From NCBI GenBank assembly GCA_947499625.1, contig CANMPB010000004.1, positions 1-44,972 on the forward strand: a stretch of DNA of 44,972 nucleotides. Direction: 5' to 3'. The notes beneath the pieces were generated by a model. The model was not told the origin of the DNA. It saw only the letters and a program-made list of their open reading frames with translations, and searched no databases. Both the position numbers and the translations under genes were made by a program. The stretch is from Methylophilaceae bacterium (GTDB lineage Bacteria; Pseudomonadota; Gammaproteobacteria; Burkholderiales; Methylophilaceae). Positions 1-9,051 of the stretch are shown in pieces (position 1 is the first letter of the stretch; every line of letters starts with the position of its first letter).

Positions 1-215
1 CTTGATATTTCAGAGGCTGTAACGAAGTCACCTTTTTCACCAAACTTTCTTAAACTTCCAGTGTAGTAACCGAATTCAGGGTCATAAAGTGCAAGCTCCA
101 TAAAGCGATCAAAGCTTATCCATCCATGATTAGAATGAATAGATTGAATGATTTTTGTTTTTAATTGCTCGCTTAATTGAATCTCAATTTCCGAGGCTAT
201 AGGCATGGATGACAT
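1..215 (-). CDS. MidA-family SAM-dependent methyltransferase, N-terminal part
   Basis: Only the first 71 codons are inside the window; the gene runs off the left edge. The visible protein starts MSSMPIASE and carries the family's N-terminal hallmark: a Phe-Asp-Arg-Phe-Met stretch, then ALYDPEFGYY, then GDFVTASEIS. This is the conserved start of the COG1565 / NDUFAF7-MidA group of putative class I methyltransferases. In mitochondria the relative methylates an arginine of a complex I subunit; in bacteria the substrate is not firmly known. The start could be the ATG at 215 or the in-frame ATG at 206. It is divergent from the pteridine reductase gene, separated by only about 45 bases. The SAM-binding core lies outside the window, so the family call rests on the N-terminus only. 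Confidence 0.8.
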   Translation of the reverse strand, partial: MSSMPIASEIEIQLSEQLKTKIIQSIHSNHGWISFDRFMELALYDPEFGYYTGSLRKFGEKGDFVTASEIS

Positions 216-259
216 AGGTATTAGATTATAATAGAGTGAAATCATTTATACATAAACCT

Positions 260-1006
260 ATGAAATCTAATAGAAAAATTGCTCTAGTTACTGGTGGCGC
301 TAAAAGAATTGGGCAAGCAATTTGCAAGCTACTTCATGAATCGGATATCGATTTAATGATTCACTATCGTCATTCAGCTGATGAAGCAAAAAAGCTTCAA
401 AAGGATCTTAATAAAATTCGTAAAGATTCCGCAAGTATTATTCAAGCTGATCTTGTGAATATGGATGTATTGCCTAGTCTAATAGACGAAACAATCAATA
501 TATATGGCAGATTAGATATCCTTATAAATAATGCCTCAAGTTATTACCCCACAGAAATTGGGCAAATGAATGAAAAAAATTGGAACGATCTAATTGGCAG
601 CAATTTGAAGGCCCCTTTATTTTTATCTCAACTCGCAGCAGATCAGCTTATTAAAACTAAAGGCTGCATTATAAATATTACAGATACCCATATAGATAAA
701 CCGAAGAAAAATTATATTATTTATAGCATTGCCAAATCGGGTCTTGCTACATTAACAAAATCCTTGGCTCAAGAACTAAGTCCAGATGTAAGGGTTAATG
801 CTGTTGCTCCTGGTCCGGTTTTGTGGCCTGAAAATAATGAAGAATTTAACGATATTTATAAACAAAGGGTTATTTCTCAAACGCTATTAAAAAAAATGGG
901 TACGCCAGAAGATGTTGCCAAGGCAGTCAAATTTTTAGTACTGGATGCTCCATTTATTACAGGTCATATTTTAGCTGTTGATGGGGGAAGATCAATCTCG
1001 CTATGA
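260..1006 (+). CDS. Pteridine reductase (FolM/PTR1-like short-chain dehydrogenase)
   Basis: An SDR oxidoreductase of about 248 residues. The N-terminus has the NADPH-binding motif in the TGGAKRIG form, which together with the later [10 protein letters not shown] stretch is typical of pteridine reductases rather than FabG. Also seen are the NNAS motif, the catalytic Tyr and Lys in YSIAKSG, and the C-terminal DGG. Family knowledge: these enzymes reduce dihydrobiopterin or dihydrofolate to the tetrahydro form. I chose the ATG at 260. A GTG at 236 is in frame, but a TATAAT at 227-232 would put the transcript start near 239, downstream of that GTG, and the motif begins right after the ATG. Its stop overlaps the ttcA start by 4 bases (ATGA), so the two are translationally coupled. 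A generic SDR function cannot be excluded. Confidence 0.82.
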   Translation: MKSNRKIALVTGGAKRIGQAICKLLHESDIDLMIHYRHSADEAKKLQKDLNKIRKDSASIIQADLVNMDVLPSLIDETINIYGRLDILINNASSYYPTEIGQMNEKNWNDLIGSNLKAPLFLSQLAADQLIKTKGCIINITDTHIDKPKKNYIIYSIAKSGLATLTKSLAQELSPDVRVNAVAPGPVLWPENNEEFNDIYKQRVISQTLLKKMGTPEDVAKAVKFLVLDAPFITGHILAVDGGRSISL

Positions 1007-1905
1007 TTTCACAAATTCCAACTGATGCAACCAATAACTTTCTCAAGTTGCGCAATAAACTTATAGGCTTAACTGGCAAAGCAATCACTGATTTTAATAT
1101 GATTGAAAATAATGATCGGGTTCTGGTATGTATGAGCGGCGGAAAAGATTCATATTCATTGCTGATGTTTTTATTAGCTCTCAAAGAAAGAGCGCCTATT
1201 CATTTTGATATTATTGCGATGAATTTAGATCAAAAACAACCAGGATTCCCAGCGGACGTATTACCTAATTTTTTAAAAGATTTAGGTGTTGAACATCTTA
1301 TTGTCACTGAAGACACCTATTCAATCGTTAAAGAAAAAATACCAAGTGGTAAAACTACCTGCTCTTTGTGTTCACGTCTAAGACGCGGCATTATTTATAG
1401 AACGGCAAAAGAGCTTAATATTAATAAAATTGCTTTAGGTCATCATCGTGATGACATTGTTGAAACGCTTTTCCTTAATATGTTTTTTGGTTCTAAATTA
1501 AAAGCTATGCCTCCCAAGCTAATCTCTAATGATAATAAAAATATCATTATTAGGCCTTTGGCTTACTGCTCCGAAAAAGAGATCGCAAGCTATGCATCTC
1601 GTATGAATTTTCCTATTATTCCTTGTAATTTATGTGGCTCACAAGAGAACCTTCAAAGAAAAAAAATAAAAGGAATGCTGACGGAGTGGGAGAAAGAGCA
1701 GCCGGGGCGAATTAACAATATATACAAAGCCATATCAAATGTTGAACTCTCTCACTTAGGAGACCGACAACTATATGACTTCGAAAATCTTAGTCAATCT
1801 AACAAAGACGACACTGACGATCTCCTTTTCGCAGAAGATTTAATTAGAAATCTTAATGCAAGCCTGAATAATATCCCTTCATTTGCAGAAAATATTGCTT
1901 CTTAA
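1003..1905 (+). CDS. ttcA: tRNA 2-thiocytidine biosynthesis protein TtcA
   Basis: A 300-residue PP-loop ATPase that thiolates cytidine 32 of some tRNAs. The PP-loop SGGKDS is at residues 45-50. The TtcA-specific cysteines are present as CSLC (near residue 121) and CNLC (near residue 210); in characterised TtcA three of these hold an iron-sulphur cluster. GHHRDD, a conserved motif of the family, is also present. The start ATG overlaps the stop of the pteridine reductase gene (ATGA). Length and motif spacing match the family, and nothing looks degenerate. The 115 bases after the stop hold no convincing hairpin terminator. Confidence 0.95.
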   Translation: MISQIPTDATNNFLKLRNKLIGLTGKAITDFNMIENNDRVLVCMSGGKDSYSLLMFLLALKERAPIHFDIIAMNLDQKQPGFPADVLPNFLKDLGVEHLIVTEDTYSIVKEKIPSGKTTCSLCSRLRRGIIYRTAKELNINKIALGHHRDDIVETLFLNMFFGSKLKAMPPKLISNDNKNIIIRPLAYCSEKEIASYASRMNFPIIPCNLCGSQENLQRKKIKGMLTEWEKEQPGRINNIYKAISNVELSHLGDRQLYDFENLSQSNKDDTDDLLFAEDLIRNLNASLNNIPSFAENIAS

Positions 1906-2020
1906 AATCATTATTTAAATTTAATTAACGTAATTTATTCAACTAAGTTAGTATAGATGCCTTATACACATCAAGATTTAAATTTATTATTCATCCAAAT
2001 TTTTGATCTAGAAACTCCTA

Positions 2021-4582
2021 ATGTCTAAACTTTTAATTGTTGAATCACCATCTAAAGCCAAAACTCTTCAAAAGTATCTTGGCAATAAATTCGAAGTTTT
2101 AGCATCTTATGGCCATGTGCGTGACCTTATTCCAAAAACAGGTGCCGTTGAAACAGATAATAATTTCAAAATGAATTATGCAATTATTGAAAGAAACTCC
2201 AGGCATGTTGATGAAATCGCAAGGGCCGTAAAAAAATCTGATGAAGTCTATCTAGCTACGGATCCTGACCGAGAAGGAGAAGCTATTTCATGGCATATCC
2301 TGGAGATACTCAATGAAAAAAAATTAACTAAAGATAAGTTAATTAAAAGAGTCATTTTTCAGGAAATTACAAAATCAGCTATTGAGTATGCCATTGAACA
2401 TCCCAGAGATATATTAATGCCCCTTGTGAATGCTCAGCAAGCTAGAAGAGCACTCGACTATCTTGTAGGTTTCAATTTATCACCTCTACTTTGGAAGAAA
2501 ATTAGAAGAGGATTATCAGCGGGAAGAGTTCAGAGCCCAGCACTAAGACTTATTATTGAAAGAGAAATTGAAATCGAAAAATTTATCAGCCAAGAATACT
2601 GGACGATTCATTTAGATTCCATAAAAACTAAAAATAAATTTCAGGCAAAACTTATTCAGCTCGACAACAAAAAAGTAGAGCAATTTACTATTACTTCAAA
2701 AGAAGATCACGAAAATATTGTTGGCAAGTTGCTTTTAGAAAGCGCTGGAAAAACAAGAGTAACGCGCGTTGAAAAAAAACAAAGAACGCGCAACCCTGCA
2801 CCCCCCTTCTCCACATCAACACTTCAACAAGAGTCAGTCCGCAAACTGGGATTTACAACGAGTCGAGCTATGAGAATTGCCCAGCAGCTTTACGAGGGTC
2901 TTGATATTGGCGGTGGTGCCGTAGGCTTAATTACTTACATGAGAACTGATTCACTCTCACTCTCAAATGAAGCGATGAATCAAATTAGAGGATACATTCA
3001 GTCAAATTTTGAATCAGACTATTTACCTAAAGCGCCTATTTTTTACAAAACGAAATCAAAAAATGCGCAAGAGGCTCATGAAGCAATTAGACCAACAGAT
3101 ATCAGCCGAACACCTCAGAGTCTTATTGGTAGACTATCTCCTGAGCAATTTAAGTTATATGAAATGATATGGAAGCGATCTCTAGCGAGTCAAATGACGC
3201 CAGCAAAGTTTGATGCCGTGAGTGTTGATCTTGCAATTGGCTCTGATGCAAATTTATTTAGGGCAACTGGGCAAACGCTCATATTTCCAGGATTTATTGC
3301 CATCTATACTGAAAGCTTAGATGATGCTTCAAATGAAGATGAAGACTCTCTTAAATTACCTGCGCTTGAAACTGGTGAAATTCTAACTGTGGATAAAATT
3401 TATGGGGATCAACATTTCACTGAGCCACCTCCCAGATACTCAGAAGCTAGCCTAGTAAAATCTTTGGAAGAATATGGCATTGGAAGACCCTCTACCTATG
3501 CAAGTATTATTTCAACGCTTCAAGATCGTGAATATGTCATTCTCGATAAAAAAAGATTTATGCCCACTGATGTAGGTCGTGTAGTTAATAAATTTTTAAC
3601 TGAGCATTTTACCCGCTATGTTGATTATGATTTTACTGCCAGCCTTGAAAGCTCTTTAGACGAAATTGCAGAAAATAATAAAGAATGGATACCGCTTCTT
3701 AAAAGTTTTTGGGATGACTTCAATAAAACAATTATTGAAAAATCAAATATCGATCGAGCTGAAATTACTCAAGAAGCCATTCATGAAGACTGTCCTAAAT
3801 GCGGCAAACCTTTATTCTCGAGACTTGGCAGAAGAGGTAAATTTATTGGATGCTCAGGCTACCCCGATTGCGATTACACAAGGAATGTAAATGGTGATTC
3901 AAGCACTCCGAATGAGCCTGTTCTTGTTTGCAAAGATCCTGAAACTGGAAAAGATGTTCTTCTATTAGTTGGTCCCTATGGACCTTATCTTCAAGTAGGC
4001 GCTCAAGAAGAAGACAGCAAAAAGAAACCTAAGCGCGTTAGCGTTCCTAAAGAAATTTCATTGAGTGATTTAAATGAAGTTACAGCATTAAATCTTTTAT
4101 CGCTTCCTAAAGAGCTAGGCTTCCACCCTGAAACAGGTAAAAAAGTGATTGTAAATATTGGACGTTTTGGGCCTTATGTAAATTATGACGGCAAATTTAA
4201 ATCTATTCCAAGATCCGAATCTATTTTTGATATCACACTGGATCGAGCCCTTGAGCTGATTGCAGAAGCTATTGCTAAAAATGCTCCTTTAAGAATTTTG
4301 GGTAACGACCCCGAAGAAAATCTTTCCGTTGAAGTCTTTAATGGTCGCTATGGTATATACCTTCAAAAAGGATCTACCAAAGTTACTTTGCCAAAAGATC
4401 AAGATATCGAAAAAATTACTTTGGAAGAGGCTCTAATACTTATTGCTACCAAAGAAGCTTCGAGCAAGGGCAAAAAGAAAACAGCAGCTAACAAAACAAC
4501 GGTCAAGAAAGCATCTGAGAAAAAAGTAGCTACTAAAAAACCTGCAGCAAAGAAGAAGGCCGTAAAAGCTAAAAAAGTTTAG
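2021..4582 (+). CDS. topA: DNA topoisomerase I
   Basis: Type IA topoisomerase (853 residues) that relaxes negative supercoils. The Toprim domain starts at residue 1 (LLIVESPSKAK) and includes DPDREGEA. The active-site tyrosine is in LITYMRTDS, Tyr306. Near residue 590 there is a single four-cysteine zinc ribbon (CPKCGKP ... CSGYPDC), where E. coli TopA has more than one. It is followed by repeated GPYGPYLQ / GRFGPYVN / GRYGIYLQ modules, the TopA_C form common outside enterics, and a 40-residue lysine/alanine-rich tail that should bind DNA non-specifically. In many betaproteobacteria topA follows dprA and smg; here it follows ttcA, while smg lies near the other end of the window. The last 4 bases overlap the convergent pbpG gene. 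Confidence 0.97.
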   Translation: MSKLLIVESPSKAKTLQKYLGNKFEVLASYGHVRDLIPKTGAVETDNNFKMNYAIIERNSRHVDEIARAVKKSDEVYLATDPDREGEAISWHILEILNEKKLTKDKLIKRVIFQEITKSAIEYAIEHPRDILMPLVNAQQARRALDYLVGFNLSPLLWKKIRRGLSAGRVQSPALRLIIEREIEIEKFISQEYWTIHLDSIKTKNKFQAKLIQLDNKKVEQFTITSKEDHENIVGKLLLESAGKTRVTRVEKKQRTRNPAPPFSTSTLQQESVRKLGFTTSRAMRIAQQLYEGLDIGGGAVGLITYMRTDSLSLSNEAMNQIRGYIQSNFESDYLPKAPIFYKTKSKNAQEAHEAIRPTDISRTPQSLIGRLSPEQFKLYEMIWKRSLASQMTPAKFDAVSVDLAIGSDANLFRATGQTLIFPGFIAIYTESLDDASNEDEDSLKLPALETGEILTVDKIYGDQHFTEPPPRYSEASLVKSLEEYGIGRPSTYASIISTLQDREYVILDKKRFMPTDVGRVVNKFLTEHFTRYVDYDFTASLESSLDEIAENNKEWIPLLKSFWDDFNKTIIEKSNIDRAEITQEAIHEDCPKCGKPLFSRLGRRGKFIGCSGYPDCDYTRNVNGDSSTPNEPVLVCKDPETGKDVLLLVGPYGPYLQVGAQEEDSKKKPKRVSVPKEISLSDLNEVTALNLLSLPKELGFHPETGKKVIVNIGRFGPYVNYDGKFKSIPRSESIFDITLDRALELIAEAIAKNAPLRILGNDPEENLSVEVFNGRYGIYLQKGSTKVTLPKDQDIEKITLEEALILIATKEASSKGKKKTAANKTTVKKASEKKVATKKPAAKKKAVKAKKV

Positions 4583-5517
4583 CTATCTTGTTTGGATTGA
4601 TTTAAATAAGAAACTGAAGAGGTTTTTTCAATCCATTTACGAATTCTATTTGCATCTGCAGTTCGAGTAGCACTTCCATAGGATTTAAGCAACACGATAA
4701 TCATAGGCTGTCCACTTATCATGGCTTGCATGACAAGACATTTTCCAGCTTCTTGGATAAAGCCAGTTTTTGATAAGCCAATAATCCAGTCACTCTTTCT
4801 AATCAGTCCATTTGTATTATTAAAATTTACCGGCGCACGGTGCCCTTTAACATAAGCTTCGTATGAAGCTGTCGTTGTGATTTCTCTAATTTCAGGGTAT
4901 TGGTATGCAGCTTTTACCATCTTCACAAGGTCTTCAGCTGTCGATATATTATGATTATTAAGCCCTGTAGGGTCTGCAAATTCACTGCGTGTCATGTCAA
5001 GTTGTAATGCTTTAATATTCATGGCATTTACGAAACCAGCTTTTCCTGTTGGATAATTTCTGCCAAGAGCGGATGCCGCACGATTATCAGAGGCAATTAA
5101 AGCAATTTTAAGCAACTCTGAGCGAGGCAATACTGTTCCCACTGGCAACTTTGAGCTTGAATTTTTTAACGTATCTACATCTTCATCGGTAATGGCAATC
5201 ACTTCATCCATAGGAAGATTTGCATCTAAAGTTACCATGGCAGTCATAAGCTTAGTAACAGAAGCAATAGAAGTTAAAACGTTAGTATCTTTAGCGAATA
5301 ACACTTCGCCTGTATTTTGATTCACAATCAGAGCGTTTGAAGAAGCAACCCTTAAAAGACCATCTTTATTAGTCTTGGTATCTGTTCGAGATATACGAGC
5401 TAATTCTGCTTTTGATGGTTTATTAGATTTAGATTGTTTTGCTTCGACTGTAATTGCGGGGAATGCAAGAAAGAAAGTTATGCTTAGGATGAAAAAAAGT
5501 CTGATACGTTCTCTCAC
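4579..5517 (-). CDS. pbpG: D-alanyl-D-alanine endopeptidase (PBP7 type)
   Basis: A periplasmic penicillin-binding protein of the S11 peptidase family, 312 residues. An N-terminal hydrophobic segment (about residues 6-25) ends in a signal-peptide-like AITVEAK. The three active-site motifs are visible: SVTK (Ser86, Lys89), SDN, and KTG within LSKTGF. PBP7-type enzymes cut the D-Ala-DAP cross-links of peptidoglycan, with a role in wall remodelling. The start is a GTG at 5517, supported by an AGGAG about 8 bases upstream. A DacA-type carboxypeptidase is possible, but the short length without the long C-terminal domain fits PBP7. It is convergent with topA (4-base overlap) and divergent from gcvH. 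Confidence 0.88.
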   Translation of the reverse strand: MRERIRLFFILSITFFLAFPAITVEAKQSKSNKPSKAELARISRTDTKTNKDGLLRVASSNALIVNQNTGEVLFAKDTNVLTSIASVTKLMTAMVTLDANLPMDEVIAITDEDVDTLKNSSSKLPVGTVLPRSELLKIALIASDNRAASALGRNYPTGKAGFVNAMNIKALQLDMTRSEFADPTGLNNHNISTAEDLVKMVKAAYQYPEIREITTTASYEAYVKGHRAPVNFNNTNGLIRKSDWIIGLSKTGFIQEAGKCLVMQAMISGQPMIIVLLKSYGSATRTADANRIRKWIEKTSSVSYLNQSKQDS

Positions 5518-5624
5518 TTGGTAATCTCCTATTCATACTAAATTTACGCGATAATAAACAAAAAAATCATATTTGTCATTAACTTAATGTATTTAAAGAT
5601 AAAATTGCTGTTAACTAATTTATT

Positions 5625-6005
5625 ATGAATATTCCCAATACACTTATATATACCCCTCAGCACCTATGGATTAAATCTATTGGGGATGGCACTTATGAAA
5701 TTGGCATTACCGATTACGCACAAAATCTTTTAGGTGATATCGTTTTTGTAGAAGTGCCTGAATTAAAAAGTCAGATCGTAAGAGATATTACCTTTGGCGT
5801 GATTGAGTCAGTCAAAACCGCTTCTGATTTAATAGGCCCTCTCAACGGTGTCATGATGGAAATCAATCCTAATATTGAAAAATCCCCAGAATTAATTAAC
5901 GACAAGCCTTATGAAACTTGGATATGTAAAATTTCATCTCAAGATGACATAAACAACAAGGTGCTTTTTTTAGATGCTTCTCAATACTCAGAACTTACTC
6001 GCTAA
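5625..6005 (+). CDS. gcvH: Glycine cleavage system H protein
   Basis: A small lipoyl-carrier protein, 126 residues, the usual length. The lipoylated lysine is Lys64 in GVIESVKTASD, with the flanking GDIVFVEVPE and GPLNGVMMEINP typical of the family. It shuttles the aminomethyl group between the P, T and L proteins of the glycine cleavage complex and can also act as a lipoate carrier. No gcvT or gcvP gene is in the window, so it stands alone here. Its end overlaps the end of the convergent holC gene by 11 bases. The 107 bases upstream are shared with the divergent pbpG; I see no glycine riboswitch there. Confidence 0.95.
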   Translation: MNIPNTLIYTPQHLWIKSIGDGTYEIGITDYAQNLLGDIVFVEVPELKSQIVRDITFGVIESVKTASDLIGPLNGVMMEINPNIEKSPELINDKPYETWICKISSQDDINNKVLFLDASQYSELTR

Positions 6006-6423
6006 TTAAATTTACTTTTGTAGCATCAATTAACTTAATCTCATAACCCCGATCACGATAAAACTTTAGACGATCTCTTGCTTTTTTCTTATCTTCTTCA
6101 TCGTTAGATACAAGCTCAATAAGCCTCAAGTACCTTGAAAAAAAAGATGAAATGTCTGGCTTTAAATTAACCATAAAATCATCGCTTACAGATTTATGTT
6201 CCCAATCGATATGAATAGATGCTCTTTCTTCATAATTGCCTATCATATGAGGCAAGAATGAAGTGACTGAAGCTGTATAAAGAAAATCGCTTAATAATTC
6301 TGCACTATTTAAATCACTTACAGATATATATATTTTTCTTTTTCGAAAAATTTCTTTTTCTAAGATTTCGTGAATTTTATTAAATTTATTTTCTACATTA
6401 AAATAAAAATCTATATAGGTCAT
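5995..6423 (-). CDS. holC: DNA polymerase III subunit chi
   Basis: 142 residues starting MTYIDFYFNVENK. It shows the HolC pattern: an N-terminal beta strand and helix, then FLPHMIG and a conserved IHIDWE stretch, ending with a YEIKL motif. Chi links the clamp loader to single-stranded-DNA-binding protein through psi. It follows pepA with a 6-base gap, the standard pepA-holC order. In many proteobacteria valS comes next; here the convergent gcvH does. Sequence conservation in this family is weak, so the neighbour is an important part of the call. Confidence 0.87.
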   Translation of the reverse strand: MTYIDFYFNVENKFNKIHEILEKEIFRKRKIYISVSDLNSAELLSDFLYTASVTSFLPHMIGNYEERASIHIDWEHKSVSDDFMVNLKPDISSFFSRYLRLIELVSNDEEDKKKARDRLKFYRDRGYEIKLIDATKVNLISE

Positions 6424-6429
6424 TAAGGT

Positions 6430-7911
6430 TTAATGTATTTTACTTAAAATATATTGAGTTAATAATCCAACCGGCCTTCCGGTAGCGCCTTTAGCTTTTC
6501 CGGATTTCCATGCAGTGCCTGCAATATCCAAATGAGCCCATTTATATTTTTTTGTAAACCTAGATAAGAAGCAAGCCGCAGTAATGCTCCCTCCTGCTCT
6601 TCCTCCAATATTAGCCATATCTGCAAAATTACTATCTAATTGTGATTGGTAATCTTCCCACAACGGCATGCGCCAAGCACGATCCATAGATATTTGGCCT
6701 GCTGATTCAAGATCTTTTGCTAACTTATCGTCATTACTGTACAAAGCTGAAGCATGGTGCCCCAGCGCAATTACACATGCCCCGGTCAGAGTTGCAATAT
6801 CAATCACGACATCTGGATTAAATCTCTCTGCGTAAGTTAGTGCATCGCATAAGATTAGCCTTCCTTCAGCGTCAGTATTCAATACTTCAATTGTTTGGCC
6901 TGACATGCTGGTTAAAATATCTCCGGGTTTCAGAGCTAACCCATCAGGTAAATTCTCACATGTTGGAATTATTCCAATCACATTCATGGGAAGATTTAAT
7001 AAGCCAATTGTCTTGAAGGTTCCAAGAACGCTGGCTGCTCCACACATATCGTATTTCATTTCATCCATATCACCCGCAGGCTTAATTGATATGCCACCCG
7101 CATCGAAAGTAATACCCTTACCTACCAAAACAATAGGCTTTTGTGTTTTTTTGCCCTTATTATGTTGAAGCACAATAAATTTTGGCGGCTGTCTACTGCC
7201 TTTGGCAACACCAAGAAAAGAACCCATTTTTAATTTTTCAATTTGTTTTTGATCTAAAACATCAATCTTCATGCCATGTTCTTTTCCAATTTCTTGGGCT
7301 TTTTTGCCCAAATAAGTTGGTGTGCATATATTAGGCGGGAGATTGCCAAGTGTTTTTGTAAGTTCAATACCTTTTGCTAATGCAAAGGATTTCTTTAGCG
7401 CTCCCTCAGCAATTTTTTGATTTTTCTTATCTACATTCACAAGAAAATCAAAAGTTTTTTTAGTTTTTTTGTCAATTGTTTTAAGTTCAGCGAATTCATA
7501 ACTCGCGTCCATAACTTCGGTTATAAAGTGCTCAACATTCCAGGCAATATCACTTCCTATAACTGGGGCAATTTGTATGTAAGATGCAATTGTTTTAACG
7601 TCCATTTTCTTAAGCGCATAAATCATAGCTCTCACTGCAGTAAGGTATTTTTTTCCATCTAGCTCTTTTTCTTTACCTAACCCTATTAAAAGTATTTTTG
7701 AGGTTTTTGTTCCAGGAGCATTGTATAAAATAAGAGAAGAGCCAGCTTTACCAGTCATATCACCATGTTTCAAAATAGAAGCAATATAACTAATTGTAGA
7801 TGTGCTTAAATTTGCTTTGTCGTATGCAACTTTAAGTGAGTCGTAAACCCCGAGGACTAACACATCGGAGCGTTGTTTCTCCGAGGGGTCTGTTTTTATG
7901 CTAAATTTCAT
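6430..7911 (-). CDS. pepA: Leucyl (cytosol) aminopeptidase
   Basis: M17 metallo-aminopeptidase, 493 residues, the normal size. The C-terminal catalytic domain has GKGITFDAGGISIKP, the metal-binding MKYDMCGAA and the signature NTDAEGRL, followed by DIATLTGAC. It removes N-terminal amino acids from peptides in the cytosol; E. coli PepA also binds DNA in plasmid resolution and carAB control, which cannot be judged here. It is the first gene of a pepA-holC unit and is divergent from lptF across a 45-base spacer. Confidence 0.96.
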   Translation of the reverse strand: MKFSIKTDPSEKQRSDVLVLGVYDSLKVAYDKANLSTSTISYIASILKHGDMTGKAGSSLILYNAPGTKTSKILLIGLGKEKELDGKKYLTAVRAMIYALKKMDVKTIASYIQIAPVIGSDIAWNVEHFITEVMDASYEFAELKTIDKKTKKTFDFLVNVDKKNQKIAEGALKKSFALAKGIELTKTLGNLPPNICTPTYLGKKAQEIGKEHGMKIDVLDQKQIEKLKMGSFLGVAKGSRQPPKFIVLQHNKGKKTQKPIVLVGKGITFDAGGISIKPAGDMDEMKYDMCGAASVLGTFKTIGLLNLPMNVIGIIPTCENLPDGLALKPGDILTSMSGQTIEVLNTDAEGRLILCDALTYAERFNPDVVIDIATLTGACVIALGHHASALYSNDDKLAKDLESAGQISMDRAWRMPLWEDYQSQLDSNFADMANIGGRAGGSITAACFLSRFTKKYKWAHLDIAGTAWKSGKAKGATGRPVGLLTQYILSKIH

Positions 7912-7956
7912 ATATATTCCTTAAATATTCTCGAATTTTAAAAACGGGAAAAATCA

Positions 7957-9051
7957 ATGTTATTTAAAACCTCGTTAAAAAAAGAACTGCTTGTTAATTC
8001 AATTACGGCACTTTTAGTACTTATAAGTATAGTAATGGCCCAAAGAGTTACATTTTATCTTAGATTTGCAGCTAAGGGCGCTATCCCCAACGATTCAATC
8101 ATAACGATTCTAGGGCTTAATCTTATCAAATACTCACCCCTACTGTTATCTCTATCTATTTTCTTAGCAGTACTTCTTACACTTTCTCGATGGTATCGTG
8201 ATCATGAAATGATTATCTGGCTGAGCTCGGGGTTGAGTCTCGCAAAAATTATTAAGCCTATTACTTCTTTTGCTCTGCCAGCTATATTTATGGTGGCATT
8301 TCTTTCGCTTTTTTTAAACCCTTGGGCAGTCAGAACAGCTGATCAATTCAAGAGTCAATTAAAAAGTCGCGATGAATTATCAAGGCTTAATCCAGGGACA
8401 TTTAAGGAATCAAAAAGTTTGGATCGTGTATTTTATATTGAAAGTTTTGATGAATTAGGAAGCACTGTAAAAAATATATTTGTGCAAACAAAACAACATA
8501 ACAAATTAGGTGTTGTGATTGCTAACAATGGCCATCGAGAAATTTCAAGTAAAGGTGATAACTATATAATTTTACAAAAAGGCCGAAGGTACGAGGGCAT
8601 TCCAAATACAAAAGAATTTTCAACTACAGAATTTGATCAATATGGTATTTTGACAGCCCAACAACCTGTTGAGCCTTATATAGAAAGTATTGATAGCAAA
8701 AAACTTTCTGATGTAATTAAATCAAACACGCCAAGCGACCGATTAGAGCTTCAGTGGAGGATTGCAGCCCCCATATCATGTATTCTATTAGTCTTTTTAG
8801 CTATTCCCTTAAGCTTTACCAATCCTCGCGCAGGAAGATCTCTTAATATTATTTTTGCTGTCTTGATTTTTATTATCTACAATAATCTTTTGGCGATTAT
8901 GAATACATTCATCACTCTAAAAAAAGTAAGTGTAACAATTGGTTTTTGGCCAATTCATCTTATTTTTTTATTCGCAGCTATTTATTTTACTTATAGACGA
9001 TCAATCAATCAGCCGTTATTTAACTTAAAAAGCATCTTAAATACAAAATGA
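7957..9051 (+). CDS. lptF: LPS export ABC transporter permease LptF
   Basis: Inner-membrane half of the LptB2FG lipopolysaccharide extractor, 364 residues of the YjgP/YjgQ family. Hydrophobic segments lie near residues 12-32, 53-72 and 100-120, then comes a polar periplasmic region (about 125-260), then three more membrane segments, giving the expected 3 + domain + 3 layout. SRWYRDHEMIIWLSSGLS after the second membrane span is the usual coupling region that meets LptB. Its last codons overlap the lptG start by 4 bases, so the two are coupled. It faces pepA, the conserved arrangement in proteobacteria. Its partners LptB, LptC and LptA are encoded about 18 kb away in the same window. Confidence 0.95.
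   Translation: MLFKTSLKKELLVNSITALLVLISIVMAQRVTFYLRFAAKGAIPNDSIITILGLNLIKYSPLLLSLSIFLAVLLTLSRWYRDHEMIIWLSSGLSLAKIIKPITSFALPAIFMVAFLSLFLNPWAVRTADQFKSQLKSRDELSRLNPGTFKESKSLDRVFYIESFDELGSTVKNIFVQTKQHNKLGVVIANNGHREISSKGDNYIILQKGRRYEGIPNTKEFSTTEFDQYGILTAQQPVEPYIESIDSKKLSDVIKSNTPSDRLELQWRIAAPISCILLVFLAIPLSFTNPRAGRSLNIIFAVLIFIIYNNLLAIMNTFITLKKVSVTIGFWPIHLIFLFAAIYFTYRRSINQPLFNLKSILNTK

Noticed and set aside
5532..5561. TTGTTT-18-TATGAA promoter for pbpG
   Set aside because: Transcription would start at or inside the AGGAG that pairs with the ribosome, so it cannot be the working promoter for that start.
5518..5624. Possible glycine riboswitch before gcvH
   Set aside because: Only 107 AT-rich bases shared with a divergent gene; no paired conserved stems of the aptamer can be seen.
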